64,000 bases of DNA. Source: JAIOSF01 sp047159865 (GTDB taxonomy: Bacteria > Campylobacterota > Campylobacteria > Campylobacterales > Arcobacteraceae). The notes under the pieces were generated by a model. It had not been told where the DNA came from and made no database searches. It saw nothing but the letters and a program-made list of their open reading frames with translations. Below, piece after piece: positions 29,268 to 37,867 of the stretch. Where the stretch lies: assembly GCF_047159865.1 (NCBI RefSeq), contig NZ_AP038804.1, positions 496,001 through 560,000 on the forward strand, in the 5' to 3' direction. The translations under genes were made by a program, and so were the position numbers. Position 1 is the stretch's first letter; each line of letters starts with the position of its first letter.

Positions 29268-31053
29268 TATATTTACTCTCTTTATTTGTATTTACTTTTT
29301 GTATGTAGATAGGTGTTTTTTGATTTTGTAACATTTTCATCCATTTTTTCTCTTCCATATCTGATATTTCATCTTTTTTAAGTTCAGCAGATTGTTGTTG
29401 TGTTTGATTTTGTTGGATTTTATTTTGCTCTTCTTGTTTCTTTTTATCTTGAGTTTGCTTATTCTCTTGTTGATTTTGTTCTTGAGATTGTTTTTGTTCG
29501 CTGTTCTGTTTTTTATTAGTTTTATCTTCTTGTTTTTGTTGTTGCTTATTTTGATTTTGATTTTCTTGATCTTTATTTTTTTGCTGATTGTTATCTTGCT
29601 GTTTGTTCTTATCTTCTTTATTTTTATTGTTTTGTTTTTCTTCTTGCTTTTTTTGTTTCTCAAGCTCTTTATTTACTAATTCAAGATTCTCTTTAGTATC
29701 TTTATCCTCTTTTATCTTTAAAGATTTTTCATAAAACTCTTTAGCTTTTTCTAGCTTATTTACTTGTACATAACTATTTCCTATGTTATATAGTTTTTGC
29801 GCTTCTAGACCTTTGTTGTCTGTCACTACTTTACTGTAAGCTTTTATTGCATCATCATATTTTTTTTCTTTATACAAAGAGTTTCCTAGATTATAAAACA
29901 CTTCACTATTTGGATTTACTTCTCTATAATTTTGGCTTGCTTTACTGTACTCTTTATTTTTGTATGCTTGTTCTGCTTTTTCAATATTCTCAAAATTAAA
30001 AGTAAATGCATAAGTTTGCATAGGGTTTGATACTTGGTATGCTATAAAAAATACAAATAAAACACTTTGTAATCTGTTTTCTTTTTTTCTAATAAAAACT
30101 TTAGGAAAAGAACTTAAAGCTAATAAAAGTAAAAAAAGTGCAAGAGCTAAAGGATAATAAAAAAGTTCCGTGTATGTTTTGATTTTTTGAACATTTAGTT
30201 CCTCCTTTTTACTTTGCTGATTGATTCTATTTATAATTGATGTAACATCTGTATTATCTAAACTAAAATCTATATATCCACCACCACTTTTTAAACTCAA
30301 CTTCTTTATCGACTCATTCAATTTTAGAGTAACTATATTTCCGTTTGAATCTGTTACAAAACCATTCTTATTTGGAATTGGAGCACCCTCTTGCGTAGCA
30401 ATTCCTATACTATAAATAACAATATCATTCTCTTTTGCAAATGAAAGTTCCTCCTCATAGTCATCTTCATTTCCACCATCACTTAATATAACGAGATTTT
30501 TCACTTTAAAATCTTCAAGCATGTATTTTGTAGCTTCCAAAATAGAAAATATATTTGACCCATTTACAAAGTTTAAGTTTGTATCAATATTATCTACAAT
30601 ATATTTTAAAGAGATAAAGTCTTCTGTAACAGGAGATAAGATAAACGAATCCTTTGCAAAAAGAACTATTCCTATTGTACTATTCATACTTTTTTCAATG
30701 ATATTTTGTAATTTCTTTTTTGCCATCTCTATTCTATTTGGATATATATCTTCTACAAGCATTGATTTTGAAACATCAAGAGCGATAACTATTGGTATAA
30801 GATTTTGTTTGACTTCATGTTCTTTTTTATTCATAACCGGACGGGCAAGTGATATAATGAAAAAAATGAGTACAAAGAAATAGATAATATTTCGATTTTT
30901 TTTACTCATGCACTTTTTATTTACTTTTAATTTTTCTAAAATCTCTTTTGAAAAATATTTTTCTATTGTACTTTTTGATGTTATTAAAAGTATAAATAAC
31001 AAAACTAAAGGGATTAGCATACCATAGAAAACATTTGGATATAAAAATTCCAT
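29248..31053 (-). CDS. BatB/BatC fusion: VWA and TPR protein
   Basis: The ATG at 31053 gives 601 residues; a start at 31089 would run into batA. Two N-terminal membrane segments frame a start like other Bat proteins, then a von Willebrand A domain with the metal site ALDVSKSMLVED (DxSxS) near residue 90. A further membrane segment lies near 310. Then TPR repeats (residues 360-450: SEVFYNLGNSLYKEKKYDDA, KLYNIGNSYVQVNKLEKAKE) and a very Gln/Asn/Lys-rich tail (about 460-580). BatB and BatC are separate in many bacteria; here they are one chain. Confidence 0.85.
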   Translation of the reverse strand: MEFLYPNVFYGMLIPLVLLFILLITSKSTIEKYFSKEILEKLKVNKKCMSKKNRNIIYFFVLIFFIISLARPVMNKKEHEVKQNLIPIVIALDVSKSMLVEDIYPNRIEMAKKKLQNIIEKSMNSTIGIVLFAKDSFILSPVTEDFISLKYIVDNIDTNLNFVNGSNIFSILEATKYMLEDFKVKNLVILSDGGNEDDYEEELSFAKENDIVIYSIGIATQEGAPIPNKNGFVTDSNGNIVTLKLNESIKKLSLKSGGGYIDFSLDNTDVTSIINRINQQSKKEELNVQKIKTYTELFYYPLALALFLLLLALSSFPKVFIRKKENRLQSVLFVFFIAYQVSNPMQTYAFTFNFENIEKAEQAYKNKEYSKASQNYREVNPNSEVFYNLGNSLYKEKKYDDAIKAYSKVVTDNKGLEAQKLYNIGNSYVQVNKLEKAKEFYEKSLKIKEDKDTKENLELVNKELEKQKKQEEKQNNKNKEDKNKQQDNNQQKNKDQENQNQNKQQQKQEDKTNKKQNSEQKQSQEQNQQENKQTQDKKKQEEQNKIQQNQTQQQSAELKKDEISDMEEKKWMKMLQNQKTPIYIQKVNTNKESKYNEKQPW

Positions 31054-31054
31054 C

Positions 31055-31978
31055 TTAGTGTCCCTCTTGTTTATTTTTAAAATAGACAAAAAATAAAAGA
31101 GATATAAAACTAAGCATTAGTGGATAAAAAAAATAGTACTCTTTTACAACAATCTTATTTTGTTCAATTTCACTTTTTTCTAATGCATCAATCGTTTGGT
31201 AAATAGATTCTAAATCACCTTTTGTATATGCAACAAATGTTTTACCGCCACCATTGCTTGAAAGTTGCTCTAACATATAAGTATTTGAACGCCCAATTGC
31301 AATGGTATATATTTTAATATTATATTTCTTTGCCATTTTAAGCACTACAGACAAAGGTATATTACTTGCTGTATCTGCACCATCTGTTATAGCTATAATA
31401 ACTTTTGATTTTGTTTGTTTTTGTTTTAAAATATTGATGGATGTAGCGATACTATTTACCAAAGCTGTTTGATCTCCAACAATACCAATACTTAGATTTT
31501 TAATAATTCTTTCTTGTGCTTTTTTATCATAGCTTAAAGGGGATGCTGTCATCACTGATGTTCCAAAGACTACAATACCAATGTTGTCATTTACTCTTTT
31601 TGTTATAAAATCATTAACAATCTCTTGAACAACTTCCCATCTGTTTTGAGTTGGGTTTTGTTCATTAAATCCACGCTGTCTCATCGAACCACTTGTATCT
31701 AAAGAGATCACCATATCGATACCATCTTTTTTATTTTTAATGATATTCAATTCTTGTATAGGAGAACTCAAAGCCACAATTGCACAGATAATTGCAATCC
31801 ATTTTAAAAAGGACGATAGTTGTGTTCCCATTTTTTTGGATTTGGTAAAAATATTTAAGTGTGGCATATAGTATGACTCTACTTGTGCTTTACAATATTT
31901 ATTGCACACAATAAAAACTATAATAAGCAATAATATATAAGGGTATTCAAATTTGATAAGTTCAAAAAAGCTAAACAT
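31055..31978 (-). CDS. batA: BatA-like VWA protein
   Basis: A 307-residue membrane protein: hydrophobic segments near residues 10-25, 55-75 and 285-303 enclose a von Willebrand A domain with the metal site VISLDTSGSMRQRG near residue 88-101 and later AITDGADTA. The VWA domain is periplasmic or cytoplasmic by analogy with BatA. It overlaps the upstream gene by eight bases and ends two bases before the batB/C start. Part of the Bat set; partners usually include MoxR and DUF58 proteins, which are not next to it here. Confidence 0.85.
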   Translation of the reverse strand: MFSFFELIKFEYPYILLLIIVFIVCNKYCKAQVESYYMPHLNIFTKSKKMGTQLSSFLKWIAIICAIVALSSPIQELNIIKNKKDGIDMVISLDTSGSMRQRGFNEQNPTQNRWEVVQEIVNDFITKRVNDNIGIVVFGTSVMTASPLSYDKKAQERIIKNLSIGIVGDQTALVNSIATSINILKQKQTKSKVIIAITDGADTASNIPLSVVLKMAKKYNIKIYTIAIGRSNTYMLEQLSSNGGGKTFVAYTKGDLESIYQTIDALEKSEIEQNKIVVKEYYFFYPLMLSFISLLFFVYFKNKQEGH

Positions 31979-32354
31979 CTATGCTCTCCATAAAAATTTG
32001 AAATTTTGTTTCTATTTCATTTGAAATTTTAGACTTTATTTCTTTTTTATATTTGTACATAGATAGTAAGTCTACTAGCTCAAAAATAAGTCTTTTTTGT
32101 CTCTCATCTTTCGCTAATAACCTACCATATTTGGATATATCATAAGCTGCTTTTTTAGTATTTTTAAAATCGATATTTCGTAAAATTTCATAATATTTAT
32201 ACTCTTCGGATCTTTTTTTTGGTTTTAAAAATTTATAAATAAAAAATATAACAATAGATCCAAGAGTAACAAGTAAAACAATAATACTATAATAAAAATA
32301 TATACTTACATCGGGTATCTCTACAATAGGTTTTATATCATGTATCTCTATCAT
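31971..32354 (-). CDS. DUF4381-like membrane protein of the Bat operon
   Basis: A 127-residue protein with one transmembrane helix (about residues 21-43) after a short N-terminus IHDIKPIVEIPDVSIY, followed by a basic helical cytoplasmic domain. DUF4381 proteins of this layout stand before batA in aerotolerance operons. It is the first gene of the leftward operon, and a promoter should lie in the short divergent spacer 32355-32429. Confidence 0.7.
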   Translation of the reverse strand: MIEIHDIKPIVEIPDVSIYFYYSIIVLLVTLGSIVIFFIYKFLKPKKRSEEYKYYEILRNIDFKNTKKAAYDISKYGRLLAKDERQKRLIFELVDLLSMYKYKKEIKSKISNEIETKFQIFMESIDV

Positions 32355-32429
32355 TAGTCACCATTTTTTATTTCAAAATTATTATTTTTATTGGTGATAT
32401 ATTATCAAAATTAGTGTACAATCCTACTT

Positions 32430-32900
32430 ATGAAAAATATAAAAAATAAGATTTTAATTTTTGGTTTAGCTTCGGTGCTATTAGGTTGTTCCCAGTCTGC
32501 AACTTCAGTTTTAGATAAAGAACCTATTTATGCACAAAATATGCAATATTCAAAAGTGATAAAAGAGGTTCAAGAAGGTATAGTAAATGCTATTTTTAAT
32601 GTCACTTACTTAAATTCAGTCGATACAAAAAAATGGGATGATAATAAACAACATTTTCTTGTTGGTATTTATGCTGTAGATGATAATATTTCTAAATACA
32701 CAGTAACTATGAATGGTCAAAAACAGATTTCCTCAACACCAATTAATAAACAAGACCCCATATACAAAAATATAGCTTTTCGAAATCATTGGGGAGAATA
32801 TAAAATTGTGACATTTGATAATAGTGATAAGAGAAATGTAACACTATCATTTATTGATACAAAAGATAACAATACTTCTGTTTCTTTTATAAAAGAATAA
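32430..32900 (+). CDS. Lipoprotein of unknown function
   Basis: A 156-residue protein with a lipoprotein signal: a basic start, hydrophobic core and lipobox LLGC with Cys at residue 20. The mature domain is beta-rich (FLVGIYAVDDNISKYTVTM and similar) and not recognised. It diverges from the Bat operon and converges with the cyclase gene. No ribosome site precedes the ATG; TACAAT lies at 32417-32422, so transcription may begin at or near the start codon. Confidence 0.75.
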   Translation: MKNIKNKILIFGLASVLLGCSQSATSVLDKEPIYAQNMQYSKVIKEVQEGIVNAIFNVTYLNSVDTKKWDDNKQHFLVGIYAVDDNISKYTVTMNGQKQISSTPINKQDPIYKNIAFRNHWGEYKIVTFDNSDKRNVTLSFIDTKDNNTSVSFIKE

Positions 32901-32905
32901 TATAC

Positions 32906-35149
32906 TCAGCCTTTCGTAGTATGTACAAATACTCCATCAAAATTTTTTGGTGGGTTACTAATATAGTGTGTACATCTTTGAGAATAAATTTTATATATTT
33001 CAGTATTTGTTTTAAATTCACTCTCATCTAAATTTTGAAAAATAATTAATGCTTCTTCAAACAACCCTTTACGATACATATTTAATGCTTTGTGATATAA
33101 AGTTAATTCCTCATCTAGTTTCTCTTTACTAACAGAAAAAAGAGTCTGTTCTTTATAAGGAGTTGCAAAATCAATCACTTGCCAGATTTTAATAGCTTCA
33201 CTTTTTCCTTTAACAACAACCAAATCTAAATCTCTAAATATATAATCACCTTTAAGGTGTGCTTTAGTAAATTCCGAAATATTACATTTTGAACCATAAT
33301 ATTTACACAAAGACTCTAATCTAGCCCCAAGATTTATAGGGTCACCAATTACAGTATAATCACTTCTTTGAGAAGACCCCATTTCTCCTACTGTAGCCAT
33401 TCCAGTGTTTAAGCCAATTCCAATATCAATAATAGGAATATTTTTTTCATCACTCATTTTTACTACATCTTTAAATCGCAAGTCAGATCGTAGTTTAGTA
33501 TTCAATACTTTTGTAGCATGCAGTTGCAATAAGGTTGCTTTTAATGCTCTATCAGCGTGATCTTTAACATCACCTGGGGCATTCCAATATGCCATAATAG
33601 CATCTCCAATAAATTTATCCACAGTACCATGTTCTTTGATGATAATATCAGTCATAGGGTCCATATATTCATTTAAAAATTCAATTAATACTTTCGCATT
33701 TGGCATCGCTTCACTTATATTTGTAAAACCTCTAACATCACTAAAAAATACTGTTATCTCTTTATCCATAGCTGAAAAAGAGTTATTATCTGGATTTTCT
33801 AATAAAGATTCCATTACATCTTTTGAAACTTTTGAAGCAAATTTTTCTTTTATAGCACCTGTTTGTCGTATCTCTAAAAAATAGTTCATTGTGATTGCAA
33901 CTATAGAAGAGATAACAATAGTCATGATAGGGAAAAATATATTTAAAATTAATCCTACATCAAATAATATATAAAATATACCATACATATCAAATACAAA
34001 TATCAAGGCTATAGAAAATAAAGAGTATAAAATTGGAAGATAAGCAACCAACATAACTACAATTAAAGTTAATATCATAATATGAAAGATATTTAATCCA
34101 TCAACCCAAGATGGTTTGGAAAGATATTCTTCTGTTAAAATATTATCAATAATATTAGCATGTACTTCAACTCCTGGATAGATTGACTCAAAAGGTGTTG
34201 CTCGCAAATCTAAAAGTCCTGCTGCACTAGTACCAATAATCGCAATTTTATTAGCAATATCCTTGGGGTCATAATTATTATTAAGAATATCCAAAGCAGA
34301 AATATATTGAAATGTTTTTGAACCACCTCGAAAATTAACAATTGCCCTTCCATACCTATCTGTTGGAATAACATAATCACCTACATTGATATTAGTCACT
34401 CCATTACTATCATAATTTATAAATACTTTTTTATTATCGCTAATTGTACGGATTACTTCAAGTGCCAAAGATGGATATAGCTGTTCATCAAAGCGTATTA
34501 TTAATGGAACACTTCGTACTATTCCTGATTCATCAGGTACATTATTAAAAAAACCACTTGAATATGCATTGTCTTGAATAATTGGAATATTTAAAATAGA
34601 ACCATAAGCATTGATGACTCTATCATTTTCCATTGTATTTTTGTTTTTTTCAATAAAGATTGCTGGAATTTCTGGTGATTTTTTTGTTATATAATCATCT
34701 TTTGAAAGTTGAAACTGATACCCCAAAATTGTTGGTGTCTGGGCAACAGTAGCAGCAAAAATATAATCATAATCAGGTATCTCTTTATCTGTTTTAATAC
34801 CCAATGTTTCGATTATTTTTGTAGGATTACTTCTATCTTCTTCTGCAAAAACAATATCAAAAGCAATAAGACCTACTCCAGACTCTGTTAAATTTACAAG
34901 CATATCTGAGAGTTTATTTCTACTCCATGGCCATTGCCCTACTTTTTCTAATGATTTATCATCAATATCTATAATAACAATATTATTGCTATGAGGTACC
35001 TCACCTCGTAAAACAAACATATAGTCACGCAATCTGTTGTCAAATGATTCTAATGTTTTAGGAATGTATAAATAAGAAAGTATTAATGTAGTTGAAAGAA
35101 TCAGAACTATAAGTAAATATTTTAAAAATTTTAAAAATTTTTTATTCAT
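32906..35149 (-). CDS. CHASE2 adenylate/guanylate cyclase
   Basis: A 747-residue membrane protein. Residues 1-25 form a transmembrane helix, then a CHASE2 sensor domain (IVIIDIDDKSLEKVGQWPWS near 57-76) to about 330, three hydrophobic segments (350-430) and a class III cyclase domain (about 460-630) with FFSDVRGFTNISE and KFIGDAIMAYW, whose two Asp are the metal ligands. The last 100 residues have a TPR-like pattern. It makes cAMP or cGMP in response to an unknown external signal; the residues for nucleotide choice were not settled. Last gene of the rplY-pth-lptG group. Confidence 0.85.
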   Translation of the reverse strand: MNKKFLKFLKYLLIVLILSTTLILSYLYIPKTLESFDNRLRDYMFVLRGEVPHSNNIVIIDIDDKSLEKVGQWPWSRNKLSDMLVNLTESGVGLIAFDIVFAEEDRSNPTKIIETLGIKTDKEIPDYDYIFAATVAQTPTILGYQFQLSKDDYITKKSPEIPAIFIEKNKNTMENDRVINAYGSILNIPIIQDNAYSSGFFNNVPDESGIVRSVPLIIRFDEQLYPSLALEVIRTISDNKKVFINYDSNGVTNINVGDYVIPTDRYGRAIVNFRGGSKTFQYISALDILNNNYDPKDIANKIAIIGTSAAGLLDLRATPFESIYPGVEVHANIIDNILTEEYLSKPSWVDGLNIFHIMILTLIVVMLVAYLPILYSLFSIALIFVFDMYGIFYILFDVGLILNIFFPIMTIVISSIVAITMNYFLEIRQTGAIKEKFASKVSKDVMESLLENPDNNSFSAMDKEITVFFSDVRGFTNISEAMPNAKVLIEFLNEYMDPMTDIIIKEHGTVDKFIGDAIMAYWNAPGDVKDHADRALKATLLQLHATKVLNTKLRSDLRFKDVVKMSDEKNIPIIDIGIGLNTGMATVGEMGSSQRSDYTVIGDPINLGARLESLCKYYGSKCNISEFTKAHLKGDYIFRDLDLVVVKGKSEAIKIWQVIDFATPYKEQTLFSVSKEKLDEELTLYHKALNMYRKGLFEEALIIFQNLDESEFKTNTEIYKIYSQRCTHYISNPPKNFDGVFVHTTKG

Positions 35150-35173
35150 AAGGTCGCTTTCAAGATAAAAAGT

Positions 35174-35605
35174 CTATTTGAAATCTAGGTAATTTACAAT
35201 ATCATTTACCATATATTTTTGTTTGCTTTTAATCAAAGGAAGTTTATCAATATTGAAAAATTCTACATCACTATTTTCATCAGAAAGATACTCTTTATAA
35301 AGTTTATTTTCTTTGAAATATTTATTAATACCATGTACATTATCAAAATTCACTAAAAAAACACCAATATCTTTCAATTCATTTTTTTGTATAAAAAATT
35401 TTTCTAATAAGTTTGCTTCTATTTTAATGCTAGATTCTTCATAAAATTCTCTTAAGGCAGTTTCTATTTGAGTTTCATATTTTAATGCAACACCTTTTAA
35501 AAATCCCCATTTTTCTTTACTATTTACAGATTTGCAAAGCAAAACTTCAATACAATCTTTTCTTTTTTTATAAAGACAGATTCCAAAAGCGTAAATTTTT
35601 TCCAC
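35174..35605 (-). CDS. NUDIX hydrolase
   Basis: A 143-residue protein with a Nudix box at about residues 38-60: G, five residues, E, seven residues, REFYEESSI. The consensus REUxEExGU has Gly at the seventh place; here it is Ser. The catalytic RExxEE is kept. NUDIX enzymes split nucleoside diphosphate-linked compounds; in Campylobacterota a protein of this kind can act as RNA pyrophosphohydrolase, but this one is not close enough in visible motifs to say. Lies 19 bases after the LptG/F permease gene. Confidence 0.7.
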   Translation of the reverse strand: MEKIYAFGICLYKKRKDCIEVLLCKSVNSKEKWGFLKGVALKYETQIETALREFYEESSIKIEANLLEKFFIQKNELKDIGVFLVNFDNVHGINKYFKENKLYKEYLSDENSDVEFFNIDKLPLIKSKQKYMVNDIVNYLDFK

Positions 35606-35624
35606 TCTATTCCCTTACAGTAAA

Positions 35625-36689
35625 TTAGATAATTTTTTTATAATATAAAACATATGCTAATATAAAAAATAAAACTACAGGAAGTATTATAGCTATTTCT
35701 GCTAAAACAACACTCCCTAAAGCAAGTTTTTGAAGCAGAAATACAATTCCCCAAACTGTCAATGTAGAAAATATAGATATAGTAATAAAAAATGCTGAAT
35801 TAAAAAATCTACTACTTGGTGATGTAAAAATTAAAATTATCACTATTAAAGGTAAAACAAAAAAAGGTGTCACTATTTGTGAATATAAAATAGCTTTTAT
35901 TTTATTTGTATTAGATTCTTGAGTATCAAGTAATAAGATTGTACGAATAGCATCAATAACAGAATATTGTGCTTTCCCTTTATAAACATTACTAATAATT
36001 TGAGGTTCAAATCCTTCTAAAGTATACAGAAATTTTTCGTAACTCACATCTAACTTCGAATCAACCCAATTTATATTTTCTGGTTTTTTTATAATTTTTG
36101 TATCTAAAACATACCATTTACTGTTTTGATAAAATGCTTTTTTTCCAACTATAATCTCTACAACATCTTGATTATGTATCTTAAAAATATGAATATCTTC
36201 AGCTTTTTTCTCTAAAGGATACAACTTTTTAAAATACACAAAATATTCATTATATTTTAGAAATATATTTTTTTGTTCATCAATAAAGTATTTATTTTTT
36301 ATAATTTTATCTTTTTGTTCATAAGAATAAGCAAGAGGAGTACTTTGTAATCCTATTAAAACTAATGTAAAGAAAGTAGTAATAAGTAAAATAGGTAATA
36401 AGATTTCTCTTTTTGATACACCTAAAGAATAAAAACTCACTAAAGCATTATCTTTTATCAAAAAAGTTAATGTAACAATCCATCCAAATACTAAAGACAA
36501 AGGAAGGGTTATCGTAAGTGTAAAAAAAACATTATACATAATATATAAGAGTTGTAAGTTGGCTGAATTAGGAAGTCTTGAGAAATATTGTAAAAAATCA
36601 ATTCCAACAAAAAACAACTCTAATGAGAGTAAAATAATCAAAAAATATTTTACATACTTAGCCAATAAATATTTAGTAATTATTTTCAA
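35625..36689 (-). CDS. LptF/LptG family LPS permease
   Basis: A 354-residue YjgP/YjgQ-family inner-membrane protein. Three N-terminal transmembrane segments (about 12-30, 50-80 and 95-115), a periplasmic beta domain and three C-terminal segments (about 270-350) match the six-segment LptF/G plan. These proteins with LptB extract lipopolysaccharide from the inner membrane. Its ATG overlaps the stop of pth by four bases. Whether it is F or G cannot be told. Confidence 0.85.
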   Translation of the reverse strand: MKIITKYLLAKYVKYFLIILLSLELFFVGIDFLQYFSRLPNSANLQLLYIMYNVFFTLTITLPLSLVFGWIVTLTFLIKDNALVSFYSLGVSKREILLPILLITTFFTLVLIGLQSTPLAYSYEQKDKIIKNKYFIDEQKNIFLKYNEYFVYFKKLYPLEKKAEDIHIFKIHNQDVVEIIVGKKAFYQNSKWYVLDTKIIKKPENINWVDSKLDVSYEKFLYTLEGFEPQIISNVYKGKAQYSVIDAIRTILLLDTQESNTNKIKAILYSQIVTPFFVLPLIVIILIFTSPSSRFFNSAFFITISIFSTLTVWGIVFLLQKLALGSVVLAEIAIILPVVLFFILAYVLYYKKII

Positions 36690-37246
36690 TTTTTAGCTTT
36701 TATAGTAAATGTTGATTTTACTTCTTCTATAGAAGTTTTTTGTAATGCTTCTATAGAGTCAATAACATGGTCAATAATATCATCTAGTTGTAAAAATTCT
36801 TCTTTCGTAAAATCTGACAATACATAGTTTGCAACATCACCCTTATTTTCAGGTTTTCCTATTCCTATTCTTATTCGAATGTAATCTTTGCCTATATGGC
36901 TATCGATTGATCGTAAACCATTATGACCACCATGGCCACCACCTATTTTAAACTTTACTGCTCCAAACGGTAAATCTAAATCATCATGTATTATTATAAT
37001 ATTTTCATTTGGAATATCATAATAATCTACGATACTAAGAATTGATTCACCAGAAAGGTTCATAAATGTTTGAGGTTTTACATACAAATTTGATGCATAT
37101 TTTTGAATATCAGCTTGAAAGTTAGAATTATTTATATTTGAAGATGATAGGTTATTAGTTATCTTATCGATAACTAAAAATCCTATATTATGTCTGGTTT
37201 TTTTATATTTATCACCTGGGTTACCAAGTCCAGAGATTAAGTTCAT
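36686..37246 (-). CDS. pth: Peptidyl-tRNA hydrolase
   Basis: A 186-residue enzyme that frees stalled tRNA from peptides. It starts NLISGLGNPGDKYKKTRHNIGF, with the Asn and catalytic His of the GLGNPG...TRHN signature, and carries IIHDDLDLPFGAVKFKIGGG and GHNGLRSI. Normal length. Follows rplY by 16 bases and overlaps the LPS permease gene. Confidence 0.95.
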   Translation of the reverse strand: MNLISGLGNPGDKYKKTRHNIGFLVIDKITNNLSSSNINNSNFQADIQKYASNLYVKPQTFMNLSGESILSIVDYYDIPNENIIIIHDDLDLPFGAVKFKIGGGHGGHNGLRSIDSHIGKDYIRIRIGIGKPENKGDVANYVLSDFTKEEFLQLDDIIDHVIDSIEALQKTSIEEVKSTFTIKAKN

Positions 37247-37262
37247 ATGTATAAAACTTTTA

Positions 37263-37799
37263 TTATTTAGCTTTAATTACACCAACAACTGGTACTCTTG
37301 GGTCTAAGAAACATTCAACACCTTCTGGTAATTCGATATCTCTTACAAGGTAGTTGTCACCTGTATCTAAATCTGTTACATTAAAGTGGAATTTTTCTGG
37401 TAAATTCTCAATTGTACACTTAACAGCTACTCTATTTCTGTGGTAAGATAAAAGACCTTTATTTTTAAGACCTTTTGGTGTTCCCTCTGTTGTAACTGGT
37501 ACATAATAATTTGTTCTTACACCTGGTTGTGCAATCATTAAATCAACATGTACTAAAGCTGAAGTTACTGGGTGTTTTTGGTATTCTTGAACTACTACTT
37601 TATAAGTTGTTCCTGCTACTTCTACATCAAAAGCTACTGTTTCTTTAGCTTTTAAAAATCTAATATAGTCATTTAATTTAAAAGCTGCATTAATATTTTC
37701 GCAACCTTTTCCATAAATGTTAGCAATTAGATAACCATCTCGTCTTAGTTGTTTTGTTGATTGTTTTACGATACTATCTCTAAGTATACCTTGTAACAT
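37263..37799 (-). CDS. rplY: 50S ribosomal protein L25 (Ctc family)
   Basis: A 178-residue long-form L25/Ctc protein binding 5S rRNA. N-terminal domain: LRRDGYLIANIYGKG and YQKHPVTSALVHVDLM. The C-terminal beta domain has NLPEKFHFNVTDLDTGD and ends VPVVGVIKAK. It leads the rplY-pth-lptG/F operon, with only 68 bases between its start and the amidase gene's end, so readthrough is possible. Confidence 0.95.
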   Translation of the reverse strand: MLQGILRDSIVKQSTKQLRRDGYLIANIYGKGCENINAAFKLNDYIRFLKAKETVAFDVEVAGTTYKVVVQEYQKHPVTSALVHVDLMIAQPGVRTNYYVPVTTEGTPKGLKNKGLLSYHRNRVAVKCTIENLPEKFHFNVTDLDTGDNYLVRDIELPEGVECFLDPRVPVVGVIKAK

Positions 37800-37867
37800 T
37801 GTGTTTCCTTGTTTTAATTTAGTGGCGTATTATAGTGAAATTTTATTAAAATATGGTTAATTAAACA

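Noticed and set aside
29337..29679. Two long ORFs in other frames over the BatB/C tail
   Set aside because: They arise from the low-complexity Gln/Asn/Lys coding sequence read in the wrong frame or strand and have no start context.
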